A stretch of 5,164 nt of DNA, from assembly GCA_012800565.1 (NCBI GenBank), contig JAAZIZ010000276.1, forward strand, positions 1-5,164, read 5' to 3'. Positions 1 to 5,164 of the stretch are shown here, piece by piece; within the stretch, counting starts at the first letter, position 1, and every line of letters begins with the position of its first letter. This stretch comes from Lentisphaerota bacterium. GTDB lineage: Bacteria > Verrucomicrobiota > Lentisphaeria > Oligosphaerales > Oligosphaeraceae. The translations under genes were made by a program, and so were the position numbers. A model generated the notes under the pieces. It was not told the origin of the DNA and ran no database searches. It worked only from the letters and a program-made list of their open reading frames with translations.

Positions 1-290
1 CGGCTAACGGCGATAAAACATCGCTGTCTGAAGGAATGGCCTGGAATTCCGGTTTGCAGGCGGTGACTAAACGGGAGGGGAATAACTGGACGATGGAAGC
101 AGCCATCCCCAGAGCAGGGCTGAAATTCTCCCAGCCCCTGGTTGACGGCGCATATCGGGTGAATTTCGCCCGCAACCATTATACTCGGCCGGATGCCAAG
201 ACCAGCTGGAAATGGGAACAGTCCATCTGGCAGCCGACTTACGGGCCATTCCGCAGAGTGGAGAAATTCGGGCGCATGACTTTGAAATAA
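1..290 (+). CDS. C-terminal fragment of a CBM9/DOMON-like sugar-binding protein (5' truncated)
   Basis: The reading frame is open from the left edge (first full codon at 3) to TAA at 288-290, giving about 95 residues; the true start lies outside the window. An ATG at 36 is in frame, but the residues before it (ANGDKTSLSEG) read on smoothly, so it is probably internal. The pattern NNWTMEAAIP, then a Leu-containing turn, then YRVNFARNHY and a Trp-rich stretch (SWKWEQSIWQP) ending in FGRMTLK resembles the last strands of carbohydrate-binding family 9-like domains. In these the W-x-x-E-x-A-I-P strand and the N-x-x-R strand are typical. Such domains often end secreted or polysaccharide-related proteins, so a carbohydrate-associated exported protein is likely, but no catalytic part is visible. 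The gene converges on mrdA with a 22-nt gap, and I see no convincing terminator there. Family assignment is by pattern recognition only; another beta-sandwich domain is possible. Confidence 0.65.
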   Translation, partial: ANGDKTSLSEGMAWNSGLQAVTKREGNNWTMEAAIPRAGLKFSQPLVDGAYRVNFARNHYTRPDAKTSWKWEQSIWQPTYGPFRRVEKFGRMTLK

Positions 291-312
291 TCTTGCCCTG
301 AGACGGGGGGCG

Positions 313-2082
313 TCACGGCAGGCGTTCTTGCGCCAGCGCTAACAGCTGGGCCAGGAGCGGAGCCGCGATTTTCCCCCCGCTTCCGCCGTTTTCCACCACC
401 CAGACGCCGATCAGGCGGGGGGCCTCGGCCGGCAGAGCAGCAATGCACCAGGCATGCGGATTCTTGCCCGAGACCTCCGCTGTGCCGGTCTTGCCCAGCA
501 CATTCAGGCCGGCCAGAGCCCGCCCGGTTCCGCCGGGTGCATGTACACAATCGTACAGTCCCTGCCGGATGGCCTGGGCATGTTCTTCCGACCAGGAGTA
601 GGAATCCAGCAATTCAATCGGATCATCGAGCAGAAAACGCGGCTGCCAGGCCATGCCGGTCAGCAAAGCACCGGTACATACTGCCATCTGCAGAGGTGAA
701 ACCAGCCACAGACCCTGCCCGATGCTGGCGTAAGCCGAGTCAGAGGCATACCAGTGCGGGTCCCGCGGACGCTGGGTCCGCAGCACCGAAGGCGCATAAC
801 CTACGCCGGCGGTCTCCTGGCGGTACAGCAGAGTATTGAGCTTCCGGCCCAGGCCAAAAGTCTCCAGCATTTTTTCCCAGCCCGGGCCTTCCAGGCGTTG
901 TCCGACGGTGCAGAAATAAGTATTGCAGGATTTGGCCAGGGCGCCAACTAGGTCAATCTCAGCGTGGCCATAACGGGCGCTGCAGCCGATATGCGTCTCC
1001 GCATTGATGCTGAAATAACCGGGGCAGAATATCTTTTCGGCCGGGGTAACGAGTCCTTCTCGCAGAGCCAGCATAGCCAGGAACGGCTTGATAACGGAAC
1101 CGGGCGGATAGGCGCCGTTGAGAGCCCGGTTGAATTGGGCGCTGTTCGGCGCGGGCAGGGCGGGCGTATCGAGGCTGAATGTCGGTGAGCTGGCCAGGAC
1201 CAGCACCGAGCCATCGCTGGCATCAAAGAGTACTGCCGCACCGGCGTAGTTGTGTTGCTCAAACAGCTCTTCGGCCAGGCGTTGCAGGGGCAGGTCCAGG
1301 GTCAGGCGCACGTCTTCGCCATTGACGGCCGGATGCGACTCCAGGATGGTATTACGGAATGCCAGGACATCAGTCTGCAGCACTTCGCTGCCGCCACTGC
1401 CGCGCAGACGGAAGTTCAGCGCCAGCTCCAAGCCGCTGATGCCAACCGGCTCCTTGAAGTTGGCATTCCAGTATTGCTTCATATCCGGGTCATTTAGCTG
1501 ACCCGGGCGGGTGAAGCCGCGCAGCTGAGCCGCAGTTTCCGGTTCAGCATAACAGCGTTTCCAGGACAACAGCAGCTCCGAGGCCGGGAAATCCTGCCGG
1601 CGCGTGGCCCAGCGGGCGATGGTCTGCGGGCTGACATCCTCCCACAAGGGTATGGGCAGGGGGGTGCGCTGTTCGAGATGCTGCCTGATGCTCTCCAGGC
1701 TGGGCTTGAAGTGGTAGAATTCCGGTCCCAGATAAAGCGCCAGCTCAGAAATGGCGAGGCTGACAATTTCCAAGGTGCGCCGCCGGCTGTCCCGGGGGTC
1801 GCGCAGCAGATCAGGACGTATCACCAGGGTGTAGGCCGGGATGGTATAATTTAATGGCGTGCCTTCCCGGTCAGCAATCATGCCGCGCTTGGCGGGGACG
1901 TATACTTTGCGGATTTGCTGCCGGAGGCTGCGCTGAGAGAGGCTCTCACTCTGCCAGATTTGCACCCAGGCAATGGCCAGCAGCAGCAACAGCAGCAGAG
2001 CAAGAAAAAAAAACCGCAAGACCCGGCAATTGCTGCGCTGGCGCTCTAATTCCGGGGCTGGATGGGCAGTCTTAGCAGGCAT
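313..2082 (-). CDS. mrdA: Penicillin-binding protein 2 (elongasome peptidoglycan D,D-transpeptidase)
   Basis: This 589-residue class B penicillin-binding protein cross-links peptidoglycan peptides in the periplasm during side-wall elongation. A short cytoplasmic N-terminus leads into one membrane anchor at about residues 22-43, containing FFF and seven consecutive Leu. The non-catalytic domain follows, with the conserved KRGMIADREG (65-74) and later GISGLELALNFRLRG (214-228). The transpeptidase domain starts near NGEDVRLTLD (254-263). All three active-site motifs are present: SVIK with nucleophile Ser329, SCN at 385-387, and KTGT at 531-534. The family-typical HAW (543-545) and VVENGGSGG (562-570) follow. 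The second motif is SCN, where PBP2 proteins often have SxD. The length is slightly below the roughly 630 residues of Escherichia coli PBP2. ATG at 2082 lies 3 nt after the mreD stop, with a modest GGGGA upstream, so translation is probably coupled. PBP2 is preferred over PBP3 because of the mreCD neighbours. Confidence 0.96.
   Translation of the reverse strand: MPAKTAHPAPELERQRSNCRVLRFFFLALLLLLLLAIAWVQIWQSESLSQRSLRQQIRKVYVPAKRGMIADREGTPLNYTIPAYTLVIRPDLLRDPRDSRRRTLEIVSLAISELALYLGPEFYHFKPSLESIRQHLEQRTPLPIPLWEDVSPQTIARWATRRQDFPASELLLSWKRCYAEPETAAQLRGFTRPGQLNDPDMKQYWNANFKEPVGISGLELALNFRLRGSGGSEVLQTDVLAFRNTILESHPAVNGEDVRLTLDLPLQRLAEELFEQHNYAGAAVLFDASDGSVLVLASSPTFSLDTPALPAPNSAQFNRALNGAYPPGSVIKPFLAMLALREGLVTPAEKIFCPGYFSINAETHIGCSARYGHAEIDLVGALAKSCNTYFCTVGQRLEGPGWEKMLETFGLGRKLNTLLYRQETAGVGYAPSVLRTQRPRDPHWYASDSAYASIGQGLWLVSPLQMAVCTGALLTGMAWQPRFLLDDPIELLDSYSWSEEHAQAIRQGLYDCVHAPGGTGRALAGLNVLGKTGTAEVSGKNPHAWCIAALPAEAPRLIGVWVVENGGSGGKIAAPLLAQLLALAQERLP
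1978..2013 (-). repeat. Simple-sequence tract inside the mrdA membrane anchor: T9 run plus CTG repeats
   Basis: On the coding strand a run of nine T (2013-2005) encodes Phe24-Phe26. After CTTGCT come three CTG codons, one TTG and three more CTG codons (2-bp variants aside), encoding the poly-Leu part of the anchor. The bias towards Phe and Leu codons explains much of this. A nine-base homopolymer followed by trinucleotide repeats is still prone to replication slippage or sequencing error. A change of one T would frameshift PBP2 after about residue 25. The frame as given is intact. Confidence 0.7.
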
Positions 2083-2085
2083 GAC

Positions 2086-2718
2086 TCAGGTTCCCCGGGC
2101 TTTTCCAGCTGTCGGCCCGAACAGCAGCCGTTCTATGCCATCCAGCAGGGCGAACAGCAGCGGGCCGGCAAATACAGCATTGACCAGCACGCCCAGCAGC
2201 AGCTGCCGGGGCAGCAATGCCAGGCGGGCAGTCCAGGACATGTTACCGGCCAGGAAGAGCAGATTGAGCAGCACAAAAATGCTGGTGGCGCACAGGCACT
2301 GCTGCATTGATAAAAGTACTGAATGCTTCTGCTGGCCCGATCTTCTGCTCTGGAGAAAGACCAGGTACACCGGCAGGCAGAGCAGCAGGCTGCTGGGCCC
2401 CAGGGGCAGGAAATTGCCTGAATCCAGCAGTATTCCACCCGCAACAGCGAGCAACAGGGCCCAGGCCAGCGGCCGTCGGCTGCTTAAGTAGGCCAGCAGC
2501 AGCACAGCGGCATAACAGGGGATTTCGGGGAAATAATGGGGCAGGACGATTTGCTTGGCACAGAACAGCAGCAACAGTGCACTGTCAGCCAGCATAAAAT
2601 ATACATATTTCCAGATGCCCTGCCGGCGGAAGAAGAAATCCCGCAGCAGCTCAGGATTAAATGTTAGGCTGATTTCCAGCAGACTGCGTTGGCTATGGTC
2701 TTTGACCGCGAAATTCAT
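2086..2718 (-). CDS. mreD: Rod shape-determining protein MreD
   Basis: This 210-residue polytopic inner-membrane protein belongs to the elongasome and works with MreC to link the cytoskeleton to peptidoglycan synthases. About five to six hydrophobic segments are visible, near residues 37-56, 64-79, 83-98, 104-123, 140-158 and 172-193. The GGILLDSGNFLPLGPSSLLL stretch (94-113) matches the usual MreD signature, a G-LLLD-x-x-PLG-type turn between helices. MreD sequences diverge strongly, so position between mreC and mrdA is a large part of the case. At 210 residues it is longer than the ~160 of Escherichia coli MreD, mostly from a charged N-terminal extension of about 36 residues before the first helix. 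ATG at 2718 follows the mreC stop by 3 nt (TAA-GCC-ATG). No Shine-Dalgarno sequence is evident upstream, which suggests coupling to mreC termination, or a later true start. Confidence 0.88.
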   Translation of the reverse strand: MNFAVKDHSQRSLLEISLTFNPELLRDFFFRRQGIWKYVYFMLADSALLLLFCAKQIVLPHYFPEIPCYAAVLLLAYLSSRRPLAWALLLAVAGGILLDSGNFLPLGPSSLLLCLPVYLVFLQSRRSGQQKHSVLLSMQQCLCATSIFVLLNLLFLAGNMSWTARLALLPRQLLLGVLVNAVFAGPLLFALLDGIERLLFGPTAGKARGT

Positions 2719-2721
2719 GGC

Positions 2722-3582
2722 TTATTTGGGGATGGCGACCAGCAGAAAATTCAGATGTCCCAGCGGTGCGGCCGGACTGATCTGATAACGGCAGGCACCG
2801 GCAGTGTCGGTTTCGATTTTGCGGATGACGCCAATGGGGATGTCTGCGACCAAGTTCCCACCGGCTAAATCACAGGTTACGACCTGGTCCCCAATTTCGA
2901 CTGTGGTGAATGAATCGCCGCTTAAAGAATACAAGGTCAGGTGCTCAGGCGGGAAAAACCCCAGGATGGCCGGCGCGGAGGTGTAATCTGCCGGACAGTG
3001 TATGATGCCCCTGATGGCCTTGCCGGCAATTTTGCCGGGCAGGGAGAAATTCGCGCTGCCCAGCAAGGTTACCACGGCCTCGCGGGCAGAGGTCTCGCTG
3101 ATTACCCCGACCAGGCCCTCGACGCTGCGGACCGCTTGCCCAGCTTTCAGGCCGTCACTATAACCACGGTTGATCAGGAGGGTGCCGTAATAATCGCTCA
3201 GAGGGCTGCGTTTGATGACTTCGCAGACCACCAGCAGATGGTGTTGCTCCGGCGGTTTGCTGAGGCGCAGCAGATACTGCAGGTAATCGTTGTTCTGCTG
3301 CAGGCCATAAATCTTCTTTTCTGCTATGAAGGCCCGCTGCCGGGCACTGGTGAGCTCCTGCAGCAGTGTATCTCGCTCAGCCACACTCATGTTTTCCGGC
3401 AACCCTCCCAAGGCCTCACGGGTCATCCGGGCAGTGATGGAGGCCAGGCGCTTGCCCGGCTCGGCCACAAAACGCCCTGCGCCCTGGATGCGCTCCTGCA
3501 CCCCGGAGGGCAAGAAAAACAGACTCAGAGCCAAGGCGACAAAACACAGCCAGAGAAATAATTTATCCGGGATGCTTGACAT
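2722..3582 (-). CDS. mreC: Rod shape-determining protein MreC
   Basis: MreC is the bitopic periplasmic scaffold of the elongasome; it binds and activates PBP2. From ATG at 3582 the product is 286 residues. It has a short cytoplasmic start, one membrane helix at about 7-24 (LFLWLCFVALALSLFFL), a probable coiled coil at about 64-109 and a beta-rich domain from about 120 to the end. That domain opens with EVIKRSPLSDYYGTLLINRG and continues DGLKAGQAVRSVEGLVGVI, the family hallmark; GDQVVT and DIPIGVI repeat the pattern in the second half. The frame extends upstream to a GTG at 3636 (304 residues, preceded by AGGG). I prefer the ATG because it gives the normal short N-terminus and has GGA 9 nt upstream, but both signals are weak. 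mreD follows after 3 nt. mreB, the usual upstream neighbour, is replaced here by an oxidoreductase gene. Confidence 0.95.
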   Translation of the reverse strand: MSSIPDKLFLWLCFVALALSLFFLPSGVQERIQGAGRFVAEPGKRLASITARMTREALGGLPENMSVAERDTLLQELTSARQRAFIAEKKIYGLQQNNDYLQYLLRLSKPPEQHHLLVVCEVIKRSPLSDYYGTLLINRGYSDGLKAGQAVRSVEGLVGVISETSAREAVVTLLGSANFSLPGKIAGKAIRGIIHCPADYTSAPAILGFFPPEHLTLYSLSGDSFTTVEIGDQVVTCDLAGGNLVADIPIGVIRKIETDTAGACRYQISPAAPLGHLNFLLVAIPK

Positions 3583-3635
3583 ACTGCGGTTTCCGTTCAG
3601 CTGCAGGCAATGGCGTAAGAATTTGCCGGAATTCA

Positions 3636-3649
3636 CAGGGTTGACCCTG
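3636..3649 (-). other. Near-palindrome CAGGGT/ACCCTG in the mreC leader
   Basis: On the minus strand the arms CAGGGT and ACCCTG are separated by two bases. As RNA this folds best as a 5-bp CAGGG/CCCTG stem with a four-base TCAA loop. The arm sequence is the same as in the larger hairpin 30 nt upstream. The element overlaps the alternative GTG start of mreC and would also read as a 14-bp operator-like DNA palindrome. Which of these matters, if either, cannot be told from sequence. Confidence 0.5.
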
Positions 3650-3655
3650 CCTGGC

Positions 3656-3668
3656 AGCCGCAGCGGCT
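3656..3668 (-). other. Small hairpin between the two CAGGGT elements
   Basis: AGCCG and CGGCT form a 5-bp stem with a three-base loop (CTG) on the minus strand. It lies between the larger hairpin at 3679-3705 and the near-palindrome at 3636-3649. It may just be part of the overall fold of this GC-rich leader. Confidence 0.4.
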
Positions 3669-3678
3669 TCGGGCCGGG

Positions 3679-3705
3679 CAGGGTTTATCCGTTGCCGGAA
3701 CCCTG
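3679..3705 (-). other. Stem-loop just after the oxidoreductase stop; terminator- or attenuator-like
   Basis: Four bases after the TAA of the oxidoreductase gene, CAGGGTT (3705-3699) pairs perfectly with AACCCTG (3685-3679). Inside it CCG and CGG close a GCAA tetraloop (GNRA type), leaving three unpaired bases (ATA) on the 3' side. GGCC sequences on both sides could add pairs. The position suits a terminator or an mRNA 3'-end stabiliser, but the tail is GC-rich with no run of U, so a classical intrinsic terminator is unlikely. Its downstream arm can also pair with the CAGGGT arm at 3649-3644. Confidence 0.6.
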
Positions 3706-3709
3706 GCCA

Positions 3710-4894
3710 TTAATAGCCGTATTCGCTCAAAGCCTCAGGGCCGAGTTCGCGGCGCAGCAATTCTTTCAGGTCGATGGGCACGCCACGGGTTACGCCGTCG
3801 GCGATGGGTTTGCCTTGCGCCAGGCTCTCTTCTGCACCCTGCAGTACCAGCGAGGTATAGAAACCCAAAGTAGTGGGATTCATCATCTGTTGGCGGACTT
3901 CGTCCGTCAGATGGCCATTGTGGTTGGCAATGAATTTCTGGTAAATCCGCCCCGGACTGCTGATGCCATATCCGGTCACAGTGCCGTCTTTCTCAAAATT
4001 TCTGAACAGCGGGTTGATCTCGAAGATTCCATCCGGGTGCAGTTCGTGCAGTCCCGGTGTATCGATGCCGAGGTCGAACACCGCTTCGCTGCAGATCATC
4101 CGGCTGGACTGCACCGTGAGGGCATGGGCGGTATTGGGCACGTGCCAGCCGGTGATGATATGCGCGATTGCGCCGTTGGCGAAAATGATTTCCGTATCGC
4201 AGAGGTCAAACCCCTTGACGGCTATTGGGCTGAGACTGGGGAGCTTGTGCGAGAAACCGACCGAGCGGACTTCCACCGGGCGCAAGTCCACAATCTTGAT
4301 CAAAGCATCGCACATGTGTACGGTCAGGAAAGAAATGGGCGTGTTCCGCTCAGCAAAATTCGGGGTGGCGAAAAACATGGGCACGTGATTGGGGTCCGCG
4401 ACCAGCAGCTTGTCCAGCATAAACCAGACGCCTGACTGGAAGCGGCCGTACCGCCCGCTCTGATAGCGCGCCTCGGCCTCTTTGATTCTGGGGTCTTCGC
4501 GTTTGTGGAAGTCGATGCCCAGGAGCTTGCCGGTGCGCTTGGCGGCCTGCAGCATTGCATGCGCATCTTTGATCGTGGCGGCAGTGGGCTTGGGGACCAG
4601 TACATCCAGGCCGGCCTCCAGAGCGGCGATTGCGGGCGCGGCATGAATATGGTCCGGGGTATTGATCTGGGCGGCATCCAGTTCGACCTTGGCGAACATC
4701 TCTCCATAATCTTTGAAGCGGCGTTCAGCAGGGATGTTGAAAGTGTCGCAGAACCAGTTGCGAAACTGGTCGTTCGGATCGGCGACCGCTACGACATCCA
4801 GGAGGTGGCTGTAGTCGCTGCGATAATACAAGTACTGGTAGATTTCCCGCACAACGGACCCGACCCCGACAACCCCAAGACGCAGTTTTTCCAT
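3710..4894 (-). CDS. Gfo/Idh/MocA-family NAD(P)-dependent oxidoreductase
   Basis: This 394-residue protein is probably a cytoplasmic dehydrogenase acting on a sugar, sugar acid or cyclitol; the exact substrate cannot be read from sequence. The N-terminal Rossmann fold begins with LGVVGVGSV (GxxGxG at Gly7, Gly10, Gly12) and has AVADP at 36-40, where Asp39 ends the second strand. NTPDHIHAAPAIAALEAG (78-95) is typical of the family. The EKP motif appears as PKP (101-103), keeping Lys102 but replacing Glu with Pro. The C-terminal alpha/beta domain includes HxxD at His193 and Asp196, the usual catalytic pair. No signal peptide is seen. ATG at 4894 is well supported by AAGGAG 8 nt upstream. The gene stands 127 nt upstream of mreC on the same strand. 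Its own promoter-like region and palindromes suggest separate, probably substrate-linked control. The family is certain; the specific role is unknown. Confidence 0.95.
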   Translation of the reverse strand: MEKLRLGVVGVGSVVREIYQYLYYRSDYSHLLDVVAVADPNDQFRNWFCDTFNIPAERRFKDYGEMFAKVELDAAQINTPDHIHAAPAIAALEAGLDVLVPKPTAATIKDAHAMLQAAKRTGKLLGIDFHKREDPRIKEAEARYQSGRYGRFQSGVWFMLDKLLVADPNHVPMFFATPNFAERNTPISFLTVHMCDALIKIVDLRPVEVRSVGFSHKLPSLSPIAVKGFDLCDTEIIFANGAIAHIITGWHVPNTAHALTVQSSRMICSEAVFDLGIDTPGLHELHPDGIFEINPLFRNFEKDGTVTGYGISSPGRIYQKFIANHNGHLTDEVRQQMMNPTTLGFYTSLVLQGAEESLAQGKPIADGVTRGVPIDLKELLRRELGPEALSEYGY

Positions 4895-4900
4895 GAAAAT

Positions 4901-4908
4901 ATCTCCTT
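4901..4908 (-). promoter_or_regulatory. Shine-Dalgarno site of the oxidoreductase gene
   Basis: AAGGAGAT on the minus strand (4908-4901) places GGAG about 8 nt before the ATG at 4894-4892. This is the strongest ribosome-binding site in the window. It fixes the start of the oxidoreductase, and it contrasts with the weak or absent sites of mreC, mreD and mrdA. Confidence 0.85.
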
Positions 4909-4937
4909 ATTGTACTGAAACGGACGCAAAAAAACAA

Positions 4938-4972
4938 TGTATATAGTGTAACCGTTTTCCGGAAAATCGCAA
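4938..4972 (-). promoter_or_regulatory. Candidate sigma70-type promoter of the oxidoreductase gene
   Basis: Reading the minus strand, TTGCGA (4972-4967) and TACACT (4950-4945) are separated by 16 bp and each match the -35/-10 consensus at 4 of 6 positions. A second reading uses TTTTCC (4966-4961) and TATACA (4943-4938) with a 17-bp spacer. Either would give an mRNA leader of roughly 35-50 nt. The surrounding sequence is the most AT-rich in the window. In both readings the palindrome at 4955-4966 lies within the core promoter. Confidence 0.5.
4955..4966. promoter_or_regulatory. Operator-like perfect palindrome TTTTCCGGAAAA
   Basis: This is a 12-bp perfect inverted repeat with a central CG. 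It sits between or over the proposed -35 and -10 elements of the oxidoreductase promoter, a position where a bound protein would block RNA polymerase. LacI-family regulators usually bind palindromes with a central CG and often control sugar genes, so one is a reasonable candidate binder. That assignment is inference, as no regulator gene is in the window. Confidence 0.5.
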
Positions 4973-4993
4973 CTGTGCCCCAAACTCGGGAGG

Positions 4994-5014
4994 CAATTTT
5001 TCCAGAAAAAATTG
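4994..5014. promoter_or_regulatory. Second operator-like inverted repeat upstream of the promoter
   Basis: Arms CAATTTTT (4994-5001) and AAAAATTG (5007-5014) are exact reverse complements around a 5-base centre. The core TTTTCCAGAAAA (4998-5009) differs from the palindrome at 4955-4966 at one base (A for G). The two cores lie 43 bp apart centre to centre, close to four helical turns, so both would face the same side of the DNA. This fits a paired-operator arrangement for an oligomeric regulator. Confidence 0.45.
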
Positions 5015-5164
5015 TAATGCGTCTGGGCATATTTATGACCAACGCTTTAAAAGGCAAATGTCTGACGGGGCCCGGCGGGAACTCTTCTCCCGCAGGGTAT
5101 GAAGTTTTCTCCTGACGTTGCCCTGTCGCGGATGTAATGGAATTCCGGTATGCGCCAGAGGCGC
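5015..5164. other. Upstream region without a convincing gene
   Basis: About 150 nt between the second palindrome and the right edge contain no supported gene. Three minus-strand frames are open from the right edge (stops near 5037 and 5049, the third running on into the oxidoreductase), but none gives a recognisable sequence. A plus-strand ATG at 5137 is open to the edge for only nine codons and has no Shine-Dalgarno site. A short end or start of a neighbouring gene cannot be excluded. Confidence 0.4.
5071..5097. other. GC-rich hairpin upstream of the oxidoreductase gene
   Basis: CCC-G-GCGGGA (5071-5080) pairs with TCCCGC-A-GGG (5088-5097) across a seven-base loop, giving nine base pairs with one G/A mismatch. 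On the plus strand TTTTCT follows about eight bases later; on the minus strand no T run follows closely. It could be a weak terminator of a gene beyond the right edge, or a protein-binding site. I cannot decide between these. Confidence 0.4.

Noticed and set aside
43..58. TGGAATTCCGGTTTGC at 43-58 nearly repeats at 5138-5153
   Set aside because: Fifteen of 16 bases match, but a match of this size is not surprising in a 5-kb window. One copy is ordinary coding sequence, and no flanking similarity extends it.
291..312. Possible bidirectional terminator between the two convergent genes
   Set aside because: Only a 4-bp GCCC/GGGC stem could be drawn and no T-rich tail follows in either direction.
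1973..2491. Plus-strand open frame of 172 codons rich in Ser and Arg
   Set aside because: It is antisense to the mrdA-mreD junction. The composition reflects reverse-complemented Leu codons, and there is no domain.
3326..4435. Long plus-strand open frame of 369 codons
   Set aside because: It lies antisense to mreC and the oxidoreductase, runs across both and the gap between them, and its translation shows no recognisable domain. The genes on the other strand have full sets of family motifs. It is a by-product of GC-rich codon use.
4725..5057. Minus-strand open frame of 110 codons overlapping the start of the oxidoreductase
   Set aside because: Its second half is the oxidoreductase read in another frame, its first half covers the promoter region, and no ribosome-binding site or family resemblance is seen.
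5137..5164. Possible start of a divergent plus-strand gene at ATG 5137
   Set aside because: Only nine codons are visible, with no Shine-Dalgarno site and no recognisable N-terminus.

Overview
The window carries four complete genes on the minus strand, the 3' end of a fifth gene on the plus strand, and a regulatory upstream region at the right. Coding sequence is GC-rich, and the non-coding stretch around 4895-5020 is clearly richer in A and T. A strong Shine-Dalgarno sequence, a MreC/MreD/PBP2 elongation cluster, a Gfo/Idh/MocA oxidoreductase and a CBM9-like sugar-binding C-terminus together fit a Gram-negative saccharolytic bacterium. A member of the Planctomycetota-Verrucomicrobiota-Lentisphaerota group is my best guess, with Lentisphaerota favoured. 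This is inference from gene content, not a phylogenetic result.

Layout from left to right: (1) 1-290, plus strand, the last ~95 residues of a protein with a CBM9/DOMON-like sugar-binding fold. (2) 313-2082, minus, mrdA (PBP2), convergent with the first gene across 22 nt. (3) 2086-2718, minus, mreD. (4) 2722-3582 (or 3636), minus, mreC. (5) 3583-3709, a gap with several hairpins built on the repeated arm CAGGGT/ACCCTG. (6) 3710-4894, minus, a Gfo/Idh/MocA-family oxidoreductase. (7) 4895-5164, its leader, candidate promoter and two operator-like palindromes, then about 150 nt with no convincing gene.

In transcription order the minus strand reads oxidoreductase, structured gap, mreC, mreD, mrdA. 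mreC, mreD and mrdA are separated by exactly 3 nt at each junction and are almost certainly one translationally coupled operon. They build the rod/elongasome complex: MreC and MreD are its membrane scaffold and PBP2 is its transpeptidase. mreB and rodA, the usual partners, are not next to them here. The oxidoreductase has its own Shine-Dalgarno sequence and promoter region and is probably a separately controlled sugar-metabolism gene. Read-through into mreCD-mrdA cannot be excluded, because I see no clear promoter and no U-tract terminator in the gap.

I found no RNA gene, insertion sequence, CRISPR array or phage feature. Nothing here amounts to a new biological system. The parts most worth a second look are non-coding: the paired palindromes upstream of the oxidoreductase and the alternative-pairing arms ahead of mreC.
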